This document shows, piece after piece, positions 8,809 to 17,920 of a stretch of 64,000 nt of DNA. The DNA lies in assembly GCF_000931935.2 (NCBI RefSeq), contig NZ_AZAC01000001.1:1-64000 (forward strand), written 5' to 3'. The notes below the pieces were generated by a model. That model did not search any database, was not told the DNA's origin, and saw only the letters and a program-made list of their open reading frames with translations. Position numbers and translations under genes: made by a program. Positions within the stretch are counted from its first letter, which is position 1, and every line of letters begins with the position of its first letter. This stretch comes from Dethiosulfatarculus sandiegensis (GTDB taxonomy: Bacteria > Desulfobacterota > Desulfarculia > Desulfarculales > Desulfarculaceae).

Positions 8809-8818
8809 TTGTTGACAA
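8809..8818. promoter_or_regulatory. GntR-type operator site 1 (over the -35 box)
   Basis: TTGTTGACAA, a TTGT-N2-ACAA palindrome of the kind bound by FCD-type GntR regulators, overlapping the candidate -35 box TTGACA at 8812-8817. Its centre lies 37 bp from that of site 2. The regulator gene begins 82 bp away. Confidence 0.5.
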
Positions 8819-8841
8819 GGTATCTCGGTTAATGATATCTG
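8812..8841 (+). promoter_or_regulatory. Candidate sigma-70 promoter of the M20/Dpp operon
   Basis: TTGACA (8812-8817) and TATCTG (8836-8841) separated by 18 bp. Both operator palindromes flank or overlap it, with site 2 falling at the expected transcription start, which would give straightforward repression. The resulting leader to the first gene is about 350 nt. Confidence 0.4.
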
Positions 8842-8844
8842 TCG

Positions 8845-8856
8845 ATTGTCGACAAT
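8845..8856. promoter_or_regulatory. GntR-type operator site 2 (perfect 12-bp palindrome)
   Basis: ATTGTCGACAAT is a perfect palindrome with the TTGTCGACAA core of FCD-type GntR operators. It lies between the divergent regulator and M20/Dpp operon, just past the candidate -10 box. Confidence 0.65.
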
Positions 8857-9080
8857 AATTGGAAATACACCTTGTTGTCAATAGATATTAGCAGCTCTTA
8901 TGACTTTGGGGTGTCAGCGGGCAGTTGCCGAAGGGTCGCCTCCAGATCAGATAGAGGAATTGGGAGCACATTCGGCGGTTACAAGAACCGTTTTCCTGAT
9001 TTGTCAAAGTAAACCGGCCACAACCTGTTCCTGCGACGATTCTTTTGTGTGATCAGCATATTGCTCGTCGTTTTTAGTGG

Positions 9081-9103
9081 TATCCAATCGGTGATATTGG
9101 ATA
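9081..9103. repeat. Inverted repeat in the operon leader
   Basis: Perfect 8-bp arms TATCCAAT and ATTGGATA with a 7-base spacer, 95 bp before the first gene of the M20/Dpp operon. It could be a leader hairpin or another operator. The rest of the leader (8857-9197) shows nothing I can name. Confidence 0.4.
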
Positions 9104-9197
9104 AAGTCTAGTATTCCACCTGGTTCAGGTTGCATTAATTAACGCTCGCTGTCTTTTATCACGGCGGGCGCCCCAACTAATTCCATGGGGAGTTGAC

Positions 9198-10385
9198 ATG
9201 GAAGATCCCAATCGAGCCCTGGATGATTTCAAGTCCCGGATTAGGGAGCAGGTGGAGAACCTGGCCCCTGAACTAGAGGACATCTCCCGGAAAATGTATG
9301 ACAATCCGGAATGTGCTTATGAAGAGCGTGAATCCAGCCGTCTGGCCGCTCAATTTCTGGAGGGTCATGGTTTTGATGTTGAACTGGGCGCCGGAAAAGT
9401 GGAGACTGCTTTTTTGGCCAAACCAAAAGGCGCAAAACCTACTGAACCGAAGATCGCCTTTTTGGCTGAATATGACGCCTTGCCCAAGATCGGGCACGGC
9501 TGCGGCCACAATCTCATAGCCTGCGCCACATTGGGTGCGGCTGCGGCCTTGCTTGAGGTTCGCCCTGATCTGGCCGGGTCATTTATGGTGGTGGGGACCC
9601 CTGCCGAGGAGGGCGGCGGCGGCAAGGCCCTTTTAGCTGAAGCCGGGATCTTTGAAGGAGTCAGCGCTTCCTTTATGTTCCACCCCGGTCAGACCTATCA
9701 TCTCGGTTCAGGCAGCTTGGGGCGTATAAAGGCCAGAGTGGAGTTCTTCGGTCAGTCATCCCATGCCGCCGCCACTCCGGAAAAGGGCGTCAATGCCTTG
9801 GATGCCGTGGTCCTGGCCTACAACAACATAAGCGCCCTTCGCCAGCAGCTTCCTTCGGATGTACGCATCCATGGAATCATTGAAAACGGCGGTGAAGCGC
9901 CGAACGTAATACCCGACTATACCAGCTCTCTTTATTATATACGTACGATTAATAAAGAATATCTGGACATTTTGTTCAAAAAATTCCAGGATTGCTGCCA
10001 GGGCGCCGCCCTTGCCACCGGTTGCCGGGCAGAGGTTAAGGTGCTGGGACCTTCTTTAGACCCCATGAAAAGAAACCGGGCTTTGGAAGAGGCCTGGAAA
10101 AACAACATGAAACCCTTGGGGCTTGAGCCTGATTACAGTGAAATCGGTATCGGCTCCACGGACCTGGGCAATGTGAGCCAACTTATGCCGGTGGTTCAGC
10201 CTTACCTGCCTATCTGTGGTGCGGAAACTTCATTTCATACTGTGGAATTCGCCGAGGCCACCCAGAGCGATAAGGGCAAGAAGGCGGTGATGGATGCCGC
10301 CAAACTTCTGGCCATGACCGCTCTGGACTATCTGGCCTCCGAAGAATTGCAGGAAAAGGCGGCCCGGGAATTCAATGGAGCCTAG
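9198..10385 (+). CDS. M20-family metallopeptidase/amidohydrolase (ACY1L2/AbgB-like)
   Basis: A 395-residue cytoplasmic hydrolase. The dinuclear zinc-site region is visible as EYDALPKIGHGCGHN (about residues 94-108) and PAEEGGGGKALL; the dimerisation domain follows (SSHAAATPEKGVNALDAVV), and the final histidine-bearing segment is SFHT. The family (M20D, aminoacylase-1-like 2) cleaves amide bonds in dipeptides or N-acyl amino acids. It is the first gene of a seven-gene operon with a Dpp transporter and a second M20 hydrolase, so it probably acts on the imported substrate. The start ATG has GGGGAG seven bases upstream. Exact substrate unknown. Confidence 0.85.
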   Translation: MEDPNRALDDFKSRIREQVENLAPELEDISRKMYDNPECAYEERESSRLAAQFLEGHGFDVELGAGKVETAFLAKPKGAKPTEPKIAFLAEYDALPKIGHGCGHNLIACATLGAAAALLEVRPDLAGSFMVVGTPAEEGGGGKALLAEAGIFEGVSASFMFHPGQTYHLGSGSLGRIKARVEFFGQSSHAAATPEKGVNALDAVVLAYNNISALRQQLPSDVRIHGIIENGGEAPNVIPDYTSSLYYIRTINKEYLDILFKKFQDCCQGAALATGCRAEVKVLGPSLDPMKRNRALEEAWKNNMKPLGLEPDYSEIGIGSTDLGNVSQLMPVVQPYLPICGAETSFHTVEFAEATQSDKGKKAVMDAAKLLAMTALDYLASEELQEKAAREFNGA

Positions 10386-10648
10386 CGCCTGACAGGCAAG
10401 GGCTTTATTGGCTGATCAGGGTGTTTGGAAGGGGAAGAAGAGAATCCGGACAGCCTTCCCGCAAAAGGGACAAGGTTAACCGGCAAAGATCGGCTTGATC
10501 AACCGCCTTGTTCAGACTCGCTTGCCGAGCGGGTTCTGGCAGCCTCTATAACCAGAAAAGTAATAGCTTTTTGGGGGCGCTCGAAGTGATTTGGGGGACG
10601 GTTGGCCAGGTAATGCAAAGCCACCTTATATCAGCTGGAGGAGAGGTT

Positions 10649-12208
10649 ATGAAAAAAAACAGATGGGCCCTTTTCAGCCTGGTCATGGCCCTGGGTCTTT
10701 TATTGGCGGGGGCGTCTATGGCCCTGGCCAAGCCCCTGGTGCATGGCGCGGCCTCTGAACCGCGATCTCTTGATCCCTATTTCCATAGCGAGACACCTAC
10801 CAACTCCATGAACAACAATATTTATGACGGGTTGGTGGCTTTTGACGCCGAGTTGAATGTGGTTCCCGCCTTGGCGGAAAAATGGGAAAACCCGGATAAC
10901 GTGACCTGGGTTTTTCATCTTCGCAAGGATGTTAAGTTCCACGACGGCACCCCCTTTACCGCCGACGACGTGAAATTCTCCATTGAGCGTTGCAAAACCT
11001 GGGCTAAATCCGGTTTTAAATCAACGGTCAACAAGGTGAAAAGCGTTGAAGTGCTCGGGCCTCACAAGGTCAAGATCACCACACCCAAACCTTTCGGAAT
11101 CCTGCACCGCAAACTGGCCCAGGTGAACATCATGTGCAAGGCCTATGTGGAGAAACACGGGGCCGAGTACCAGTCCGAGCACCCCAACGGCACAGGCGCC
11201 TACAAGGTCAAGGAATGGATCAAGGGCGACCATATCACTTTGACGGCCAACCCCGATTATTTCCGCGGCGAGGCCAAGATCAAGGAAGTTGTGGTGCGCC
11301 CCCTGACCAACGACGCCACCAGGACAGCGGCCCTGCTCTCGGGCGAGGTTGACCTGATCGACGACCTGCCGGTGAGGGACGTGGCCCGCACCAAAGGCAG
11401 CAGCGAGGTTGAATCCATCTCCCGCCCGGGCTTGAGGCTCATTTATCTGCAGATGGACCAGGACCGGGAAAAGAGCCCCAAGGCCAAGGGCCCCGACGGC
11501 AAGAACCCCTTGCTTAAGGCCAAAGTCAGAAAAGCCCTTTACCTGGGCATCAACGAAGACGCCATCATCAAGCACGTTATGAACGGTTTTGCCTTCCCGG
11601 CCGGTCAGTTCTATCCCAAGGCCGTGTTTGGCTATGACGACTCCATCAAACGGCCCGCTTATAATCCTGAAAAAGCCAAGCAACTTTTAAAGGAAGCCGG
11701 CTATCCCAATGGATTTGAGATCGAAATCGCATCTCCCAACGACCGTTACATCAACGATGAAAAGATCGCCCAGGCCGTGGCCTCCAGCCTGGCCAAGCTC
11801 GGCATCAAAATCAAGGTCAACGCCCTTCCCAAGAAGACCTTCTTCCCCATGACCGACCGCAAGGAAGCCAGCTTCTTCCTGATCGGCTGGGCCTGCGCAG
11901 ATGGCGACGCCTCCGCATTTTTGGATGGCATTGCCCATACCTATGACAAGGAACGGGGCTTTGGCCGTTACAACCGTGGCCGCTACTCCAATAAGGAAGT
12001 CGATAAGCTGATCGAAGACGCCGGCAGTACGGTGGACCAGAAGGAAAGACTGAAATTCATGAAGGCCGCCCAGAAACTGGCTTTGGAACAGGACCAGGCT
12101 TTCATTCCCTTGCATTTCCAGGTCGACCTTTACGGCAAGTCCAAAAAACTTAACTGGAAGCCCAGGGCCGATCACTACATGCGTTACTATGATATGGAAA
12201 TGAAATAA
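10649..12208 (+). CDS. Periplasmic peptide-binding protein of a Dpp/Opp-type ABC transporter
   Basis: A 519-residue solute-binding protein (SBP_bac_5 family). Residues 1-26 are a signal peptide (basic MKKNR start, hydrophobic core, ALA cleavage site). Family landmarks include EPRSLDPYF, VFHLRKDVKFHDGTPFTADDVKFS and the GTGAYKVKEW stretch. It captures a di- or oligopeptide, or a related compound, and delivers it to the permeases encoded next. The start at 10649 is chosen because GGAGAGG precedes it and the signal peptide begins there; the frame is open for 47 more codons upstream without features. A strong hairpin follows the gene. Confidence 0.92.
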   Translation: MKKNRWALFSLVMALGLLLAGASMALAKPLVHGAASEPRSLDPYFHSETPTNSMNNNIYDGLVAFDAELNVVPALAEKWENPDNVTWVFHLRKDVKFHDGTPFTADDVKFSIERCKTWAKSGFKSTVNKVKSVEVLGPHKVKITTPKPFGILHRKLAQVNIMCKAYVEKHGAEYQSEHPNGTGAYKVKEWIKGDHITLTANPDYFRGEAKIKEVVVRPLTNDATRTAALLSGEVDLIDDLPVRDVARTKGSSEVESISRPGLRLIYLQMDQDREKSPKAKGPDGKNPLLKAKVRKALYLGINEDAIIKHVMNGFAFPAGQFYPKAVFGYDDSIKRPAYNPEKAKQLLKEAGYPNGFEIEIASPNDRYINDEKIAQAVASSLAKLGIKIKVNALPKKTFFPMTDRKEASFFLIGWACADGDASAFLDGIAHTYDKERGFGRYNRGRYSNKEVDKLIEDAGSTVDQKERLKFMKAAQKLALEQDQAFIPLHFQVDLYGKSKKLNWKPRADHYMRYYDMEMK

Positions 12209-12225
12209 TAAACTTTTTCAGTAAG

Positions 12226-12254
12226 TTCCCCGGCCGTTAAATACGGCCGGGGAA
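12226..12254 (+). terminator. Intercistronic hairpin between binding protein and permease genes
   Basis: A 12-bp perfect stem, TTCCCCGGCCGT with ACGGCCGGGGAA, loop TAAAT, 17 bp after the binding-protein stop and 20 bp before the first permease gene. There is no T run, so it probably stabilises the upstream mRNA or partly stops transcription, giving more binding protein than permease. Confidence 0.6.
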
Positions 12255-12274
12255 GTTGCATCCGGGCGGACCCC

Positions 12275-13240
12275 ATGCTGGGATATTTGATTAAACGGGT
12301 ACTGCAGAGCATTCTGGTTCTTCTTTGTGTGAGCATCGTGGTGTTTGCCATCATGTATCTTTCCGGAGACCCCACGGAGATGCTCCTGCCACCCGAAGCC
12401 ACCCAGAAGCAGGTGGAGGAGCTTAGGCACCATTTGGGCTTGGATCAGCCGTTTTTCGTGCAATACAAGACCTTTATGGCGAGTGCTCTCCAGGGCGATC
12501 TGGGCAAGTCTTTTGTATTCAACAAACCGGCCATCGGCCTTATTGTAGAGAGAATTCCGGCCACCATGGAACTCGCCGTATTTGCCATGGTCCTGGCTGT
12601 GATCATAGGCCTGCCGGCAGGTATGTATGCCGCGGTTAAACCGGATTCCTGGCTTGCCAAAGCCATAATGTCGGGATCCCTTTTGGGGATCAGTCTACCG
12701 GTCTTCTGGCTGGGCATAATTTTAGTACTTATTTTTTCGGTTATTCTGGGCTGGCTGCCCAGTTCCGGTCGCGGGGAGACCGAGGTCATCTTCGGCATAA
12801 GGCTGGGTTTTGTAACTTGGAGCGGCTTCAAGCACCTTTTGCTCCCGGCCCTGACGATCGCCGTTTTCCAGCTTGCCCTTATCGTACGTCTGGTGCGGGC
12901 CGGCATGCTGGAGGTCTTGCTGCAGGATTTTGTCAAGTTCTTAAGGGCCAAGGGACTCAGCGCGGGCAAGGTGGTGTATATCCACGCCCTGAAAAACATC
13001 CTGATTCCCGTCGTTACTATCATAGGCCTGCAATTGGGTAATATCATTGCCTTTGCGGTGGTCACTGAGAGTATTTTCGCCTGGCCTGGAATGGGCAAAC
13101 TGGTCATTGAGTCCATCCATGCCCTGGATCGGCCGGTGGTTTTGGCCTACCTGCTTATTGTCTCTCTATTATTTGTGTTTCTCAATTTCCTGGTGGACGT
13201 GGTCTATACTTTCCTTGACCCGCGCATCAGACTGAAGTGA
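12275..13240 (+). CDS. dppB: ABC transporter permease, DppB-like
   Basis: A 321-residue inner-membrane subunit with six predicted transmembrane helices. It starts MLGYLIKRVLQSILVLLCVS as DppB proteins do, has the large periplasmic loop after helix 1, and carries the EAA-type ATPase contact loop with LRAKGLSAGKVVYIHALKN. The C-terminus YTFLDPRIRLK is the family end. It pairs with the DppC-like protein encoded 7 bp downstream to form the translocation channel. Confidence 0.93.
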   Translation: MLGYLIKRVLQSILVLLCVSIVVFAIMYLSGDPTEMLLPPEATQKQVEELRHHLGLDQPFFVQYKTFMASALQGDLGKSFVFNKPAIGLIVERIPATMELAVFAMVLAVIIGLPAGMYAAVKPDSWLAKAIMSGSLLGISLPVFWLGIILVLIFSVILGWLPSSGRGETEVIFGIRLGFVTWSGFKHLLLPALTIAVFQLALIVRLVRAGMLEVLLQDFVKFLRAKGLSAGKVVYIHALKNILIPVVTIIGLQLGNIIAFAVVTESIFAWPGMGKLVIESIHALDRPVVLAYLLIVSLLFVFLNFLVDVVYTFLDPRIRLK

Positions 13241-13247
13241 GGTACAA

Positions 13248-14126
13248 GTGATCTCGCCGCAATGGATTGAATTTTGGCAGGAGTTCAGGGAGAGCAAGAG
13301 CGCCATGTTCGGGCTTTTTCTGACCGTGCTCTTTATAATTGTCGCTGTTTTTGCGTCGGTTTTGAGCCCTCAGAACCCCTACGACCTGACCCAACTCTTT
13401 TTGGAAAACTCAAACCTGGCTCCAACCCTTTTCAGTGAATGGTCTTACAGCCATTTCATGCTGGGATCGGACGGCCAGGGCAGGGACCTTTACAGCGCCA
13501 TATTGTACGGGCTTCGGGTTTCGCTTTACGTGGGCCTGGCCAGCACCATACTTTCGGCCGCCTTCGGCACCTTGATGGGGCTGGTGGCAGGCTATATGGG
13601 TGGCAGGACAGACGCCTTCATAATGCGCATCGCCGACATTCAGCTCTCGTTTCCGGCTATTTTGATTGCCCTGGTAATCATGTCCATATGGGGCCAGGGT
13701 TTGTTTAAGATCATCATAGCCATCAGTGTGGTGAACTGGGTCTTTTACGCCCGCACAGCCAGGGGATCGACCCTGGCTGAAAGGGAAAAAGACTATGTGG
13801 ACGCGGCTCGCTCCAGCGGCATCTCAGACACCGCCATCATGCTGCGCGAAGTGCTTCCCAATATTGTCGCTCCCATTATCGTCATAGGCACCGTCAGGGT
13901 GGCCAACTCCATTATCCTGGAATCCACCTTGAGCTTCCTGGGCCTGGGCGTGCCCATAACCGAACCTTCCCTGGGCTCTCTGATCTATGAAGGCTATCAG
14001 GTCTTGTTCAGCGGTTTCTGGTGGGCCTCGGTCTTGCCTGGCCTGGCCTTGATGGGAGTGGTCTTGGGCATAAACCTGTTGGGAGACCGCTTGCGCGATG
14101 TCTTGAATCCGAGGCTTAAACGATGA
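13248..14126 (+). CDS. dppC: ABC transporter permease, DppC-like
   Basis: A 292-residue inner-membrane subunit with six predicted helices. Landmarks are SKSAMFGLFLTVLF near the N-terminus, HFMLGSDGQGRDLYSAILYG, the EAA loop (EREKDYVDAARSSGISD) and the end GDRLRDVLNPRLKR. Start is GTG at 13248, seven bases after the preceding stop, with GAGG immediately upstream of the gap. The end overlaps the next gene by four bases (ATGA), so translation is probably coupled. Confidence 0.93.
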   Translation: MISPQWIEFWQEFRESKSAMFGLFLTVLFIIVAVFASVLSPQNPYDLTQLFLENSNLAPTLFSEWSYSHFMLGSDGQGRDLYSAILYGLRVSLYVGLASTILSAAFGTLMGLVAGYMGGRTDAFIMRIADIQLSFPAILIALVIMSIWGQGLFKIIIAISVVNWVFYARTARGSTLAEREKDYVDAARSSGISDTAIMLREVLPNIVAPIIVIGTVRVANSIILESTLSFLGLGVPITEPSLGSLIYEGYQVLFSGFWWASVLPGLALMGVVLGINLLGDRLRDVLNPRLKR

Positions 14127-15097
14127 ATACCAACTCCGAGAAACTGCTTAGGGTAAAAGACCTTCACACCCATTTTTTCACCCGTAAGGGCGTGGTAAAG
14201 GCTGTGGACGGGGTGAGCTTCGAGCTTGAGCCGGGGCGCATTCTGGGCCTGGTGGGGGAGTCGGGAGCGGGTAAATCCATAACCGGTTTTTCCATTCTGG
14301 GCCTCATCGATCCTCCGGGAAGAGTGGTCTCAGGGGAGATCAGCTTCAAGGGCCGGGACCTGGCCAAACTGCCTGAAGAAGAGCTGGTAAAGATACGGGG
14401 CAAGCAGATCAGCATGGTCTTTCAGGACCCCCAGACCTCCCTGGACCCGGTTTTTACCATCGGTTATCAGATAACCGAGGCCTTAAAGGCTCATGGTGAA
14501 AAGGATATGGATAAGAACTGGGCAAGGGCCGAGGAGCTTTTGCGCATGGTGGGCATTCCTTCGCCCAAGGAAAGGCTGGAAGATTATCCCCACCAGTTCT
14601 CCGGAGGAATGCGGCAAAGGGTGGGCATCGCCATTGCCATGGCCTCTAATCCTTCTTTGATTATCGCCGATGAACCCTCGACCGCCCTGGATGTCACCAT
14701 CCAGGCCCAGGTGCTGACCTTGATGCGGAAGCTGGTCAAAAGCCAGGGCGCATCCATGATCCTCATCACCCATGACATTGCCCTGGTGGGGCAGTTCTGT
14801 GATGAAATCTGCGTTATGTACGCCGGATGCCTGGTGGAAAAAGGGCTTAAGGAAACCGTGATCAGAAACCCGGTCCACCCTTACACCCAAGGCCTTATAG
14901 CTTCAATCCCGGGCAGTCAAGAGCGCCGCCGCAGGCTGAAACAGATTCCGGGCATCATGCCCAGCCTGCTGGATCTGCCGTCGGGCTGTCCCTTTCTGCC
15001 CCGTTGTGAATTAGGGGATGAAACCTGCCGCATAAGGCCGGAACTTGAGGAAACAGCTCCCGGTCACCTGGCGGCTTGCCACAAGGTGGGCTCATGA
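14123..15097 (+). CDS. dppD: Peptide ABC transporter ATP-binding protein, DppD-like
   Basis: A 324-residue ATPase. Walker A is GESGAGKS, the Q-loop is FQDPQTSLDP, the signature is FSGGMRQR, Walker B is LIIADEPSTALD and the H-switch is ITHD. The C-terminal oligopeptide-transporter extension contains the cysteine pattern GCPFLPRC...C...C found in many DppD and DppF proteins and reported to hold an Fe-S cluster in some of them. It powers import together with the DppF-like subunit. It overlaps its neighbours on both sides by four bases. Confidence 0.93.
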   Translation: MNTNSEKLLRVKDLHTHFFTRKGVVKAVDGVSFELEPGRILGLVGESGAGKSITGFSILGLIDPPGRVVSGEISFKGRDLAKLPEEELVKIRGKQISMVFQDPQTSLDPVFTIGYQITEALKAHGEKDMDKNWARAEELLRMVGIPSPKERLEDYPHQFSGGMRQRVGIAIAMASNPSLIIADEPSTALDVTIQAQVLTLMRKLVKSQGASMILITHDIALVGQFCDEICVMYAGCLVEKGLKETVIRNPVHPYTQGLIASIPGSQERRRRLKQIPGIMPSLLDLPSGCPFLPRCELGDETCRIRPELEETAPGHLAACHKVGS

Positions 15098-16122
15098 TGG
15101 CTCGAAACAACAACTCAGAAGTACTCTTAAAGGTGGAGAACCTGACCAAACACTTTCCGGTCCAGAAAAACATCTTTGAACAGATGTCCTTTAACAAAGG
15201 CCGGTTTGAACTAAAAAGTCAGGTGGTGCATGCGGTCAACGGCGTCACCCTGGAGATAAAAAAGGGCGACACCCTGGCCCTGGTGGGAGAGAGCGGTTGC
15301 GGAAAATCCACCCTGGCCAAATGCATCATAGGCCTGCACCAGCCCACCTCGGGCAAAATTTTCTATGGTGATCAGGAGATAGGCAACCTCACCGGAAGAA
15401 AACGCAGGCCTTTTCAAAAACGCATTCAAATGATTTTTCAGGACCCGTTTTCCTCGCTGAACCCGCGTAAAAAAGTGGAGGATATTGTGGGCAGGCCCAT
15501 GCTTTTGCACGGCATCGCCCAAAAGGAGAACCTTAAAAAAGCGGTCTTGGATATCATGGATCGGGTGGGCCTGGACTCCACCTACGCCAGCCGTTATCCG
15601 CATCAGTTTTCTGGCGGGCAGCGCCAGCGCATAGGTATTGCCCGGGCCCTGGGCTGTAAGCCGGAACTGGTCATAGGCGATGAGCCCATCAGCGCGCTGG
15701 ATGTTTCCATCCAGGCCCAGATCCTTAATCTGTTGATGGATCTGCAGGAAAGCATGGACCTGACTTATTTGTTTGTATCCCACGACTTAAGTGTGGTGAA
15801 ACATATAAGCTCCAGGGTTGCGGTGATGTATTTGGGCTACATTGTGGAATTGGCCGATACGGAAGATATCTTTGCCAAGCCCAACCATCCCTATACCCAG
15901 TTATTGTTCTCGGCCATCCCCACCTTGGATACATTGGATTTTGTGGAGGCCGCAGGCCTGGCAGAGGGAGAGGTGCCCACACCGATCAATCTTCCGTCCG
16001 GTTGTCCATTTCATCCCCGCTGCGTCCACAAGATGCCTATATGCTCGGAAAAACGTCCCGAACTTCGGGAAATAACCCCGGGCAGGTTTTCCGCCTGTCA
16101 TTTAAACGGAAAAAAACAATAA
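15094..16122 (+). CDS. dppF: Peptide ABC transporter ATP-binding protein, DppF-like
   Basis: A 342-residue ATPase. Walker A is GESGCGKS, the Q-loop is FQDPFSSLNPR, the signature is FSGGQRQR, Walker B is LVIGDEPISALD and the H-switch is VSHD. The C-terminal extension again has the GCPFHPRC cysteine motif. The start is taken as the ATG at 15094, which overlaps the preceding stop; the adjacent ATG at 15097 with AAGGTGG at better spacing is equally possible. An upstream in-frame TTG at 15076 is unlikely. It completes the five-component Dpp transporter. Confidence 0.93.
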   Translation: MMARNNNSEVLLKVENLTKHFPVQKNIFEQMSFNKGRFELKSQVVHAVNGVTLEIKKGDTLALVGESGCGKSTLAKCIIGLHQPTSGKIFYGDQEIGNLTGRKRRPFQKRIQMIFQDPFSSLNPRKKVEDIVGRPMLLHGIAQKENLKKAVLDIMDRVGLDSTYASRYPHQFSGGQRQRIGIARALGCKPELVIGDEPISALDVSIQAQILNLLMDLQESMDLTYLFVSHDLSVVKHISSRVAVMYLGYIVELADTEDIFAKPNHPYTQLLFSAIPTLDTLDFVEAAGLAEGEVPTPINLPSGCPFHPRCVHKMPICSEKRPELREITPGRFSACHLNGKKQ

Positions 16123-16124
16123 GG

Positions 16125-17348
16125 ATGACCATAGAATGCCCTTCACCCCCTTTGATTAATCAGGATCGCCTTTGGCGGGATCTTAAGGATTTGGGTGAAA
16201 TAGGCCGCAGAGCCGGTGAAGGGCTTTTCAGACCGGGTTTGAGCCGGGCGGATCTGGAAGCCAAGGCCTGGTTTAAAGAGCGCCTTTTGGATGCCGGCCT
16301 GGAAGTGATTGAGGACGGGGTACTGAATCAAATCGGCAGGTTGCCTGGTAAAAGAGGCAAACAACCTGTGGTGGTTGGGTCTCATTTGGATACTGTGCCC
16401 GGAGGCGGCTCCTATGACGGCGCCCTGGGGGTTCTGGCCGGGCTTGAATGCACGAGAACCCTTAAGGAATCTGGCGCGGATCTGGACCATGATCTGGAAG
16501 TGATCAATTTCAGCGATGAAGAAGGAGCGCATGGTATTGGCACAGTGGGTTCCAGGGCCATGCTGGGCCTTTTAAGCAAAACTGAGCTTGATTCTTGCGG
16601 CTTTAGTCAAAGCCTGGCCCGGGCGGGCGGCAACCCGGATCAGGCCTTCAGCAGGGTGCGCGGTGCAGAGGATTTCAAGGCTTATCTTGAATTACACATC
16701 GAGCAGGGCAAGGTGCTTGAATCCCGAGGGGATCAGATAGGCGTGGTGAGCGCCATTGTGGGGATCAAGCGTTATAAGGTGACAGTCACCGGCGAGCCGG
16801 GACATGCCGGGACCACACCCATGGGGCTCAGAAAAGACGCACTGGTCAAGGCTGCTCCCTTGTTCACCCTTTTACCTCAATGGGTAAGTGAACAACACCC
16901 CGAGATGGTCGGCACCATCGGCAGTCTCGACCTTTTGCCCGGAGCGCCCAATGTCATACCCGCTGAGTGCTCATTTACAGTTGAGCTGCGCTCCGTCAGG
17001 CAGGTTGACCTGGATCAGATTCAAAAACGTCTGCTCAAATATGCCAAGGCAAAAAGCGGCTGGTCTGTGCGGATGATCTACAATACCTCGCCTGCGGATT
17101 TATCCTCCGAGCTTATGGATTTTACTGGGCAAGCTTGTGAAGATCTGGAACTTTCCTGTCATCGGATGCCCAGCGGAGCAGGGCATGACGCCCGAAGCTT
17201 TGCCGTGGCCGGGGTGAAAACCGGTATGATTTTCGTTCCCTGCACTCAAGGTTTGAGTCATTGCCCGGTTGAAGCCATAACCAAAGACCAGGCCGCCCGG
17301 GGATGCCAGGTGCTTTTGCACAATATTCTGTCCCTGATGAGAGCCTGA
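16125..17348 (+). CDS. Zn-dependent hydrolase of the N-carbamoyl-amino acid/allantoate amidohydrolase group (M20)
   Basis: A 407-residue enzyme. The metal-site motifs are in order: GSHLDTVPGGGSYDGALG, FSDEEGAHGIGTVGSRAM, LELHIEQGKVLES, the dimerisation-domain GEPGHAGTTPMGLRKDAL, PSGAGHDARSFA, and the closing FVPCTQGLSHCPVE. This set defines the hydantoinase/carbamoylase branch, which removes carbamoyl or formyl groups from N-substituted amino acids or opens ureido acids. It is the last gene of the Dpp operon, starting two bases after the DppF stop. Together with the first-gene M20 hydrolase it suggests that the transporter brings in an N-blocked amino acid or short peptide. ATG at 16125 is the first in-frame start outside dppF. 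Confidence 0.88.
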   Translation: MTIECPSPPLINQDRLWRDLKDLGEIGRRAGEGLFRPGLSRADLEAKAWFKERLLDAGLEVIEDGVLNQIGRLPGKRGKQPVVVGSHLDTVPGGGSYDGALGVLAGLECTRTLKESGADLDHDLEVINFSDEEGAHGIGTVGSRAMLGLLSKTELDSCGFSQSLARAGGNPDQAFSRVRGAEDFKAYLELHIEQGKVLESRGDQIGVVSAIVGIKRYKVTVTGEPGHAGTTPMGLRKDALVKAAPLFTLLPQWVSEQHPEMVGTIGSLDLLPGAPNVIPAECSFTVELRSVRQVDLDQIQKRLLKYAKAKSGWSVRMIYNTSPADLSSELMDFTGQACEDLELSCHRMPSGAGHDARSFAVAGVKTGMIFVPCTQGLSHCPVEAITKDQAARGCQVLLHNILSLMRA

Positions 17349-17920
17349 GTCGGACTGAATTTTGAGGTGTTACATTCTAATATAGCATCAGGGCTCATGT
17401 GAGGCAGATAAGCGAATTATGCTCAAGCCTTGTCACCGGCGGCCAAAAGATTTTACACACTGCGGAAAAATTACGCTTCATTGGGGAGATCACGAGGGAA
17501 TGAAGCCGGATTTATTGTTTCGCATCTACACGCCTTTAATGAAAATCCCTTGAACTCAAGGATACTTTATCGGTATTATCCTACTGATTTTGCGGAGTTA
17601 TCAGTTCTGCCATCATCACAAACTTGAAGTTATTGCTCTGTTTGAGCCCTTGGATATCAGGTTGGCTTATCCTTTTCCTGCTGATTCATTGCATCCTGTG
17701 AAAATAAATCTGGCCCAAGATTTTGAACTAAAACCGTGAAGTCATTTTTAGTGGGTCCGATATATTGCTGGTTTTAGTTGTTGTCTATCCGAAATTAAAT
17801 TTAAAATATATTAATGCCTGCCTTTGACGGCTCAGGTTTGGTTATTTGCGTGACATGGCTTTCAGCCGGGAGAGTGCGCAGATATGTCAAGGTAACTGTC
17901 AGTTCATTAAGGGAAGATCC
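17349..17920. other. Gap between the Dpp operon and the hybrid kinase gene
   Basis: About 570 bp without a supportable gene. The last 150 bp (17770-17820) are AT-rich and probably include the promoter of the kinase gene. I see no terminator with a clear stem and T run for the Dpp operon. Confidence 0.5.

Noticed and set aside
10508..10648. N-terminal extension of the peptide-binding protein
   Set aside because: The 47 extra codons precede a complete signal peptide with its own ribosome site at 10649.
16002..16124. N-terminal extension of the carbamoylase-like hydrolase into dppF
   Set aside because: It overlaps the conserved cysteine tail of DppF in another frame; the enzyme fold begins after 16125.
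17430..17627. 65-codon plus-strand frame before the hybrid kinase
   Set aside because: No ribosome site and no similarity to any family that I know; probably chance.
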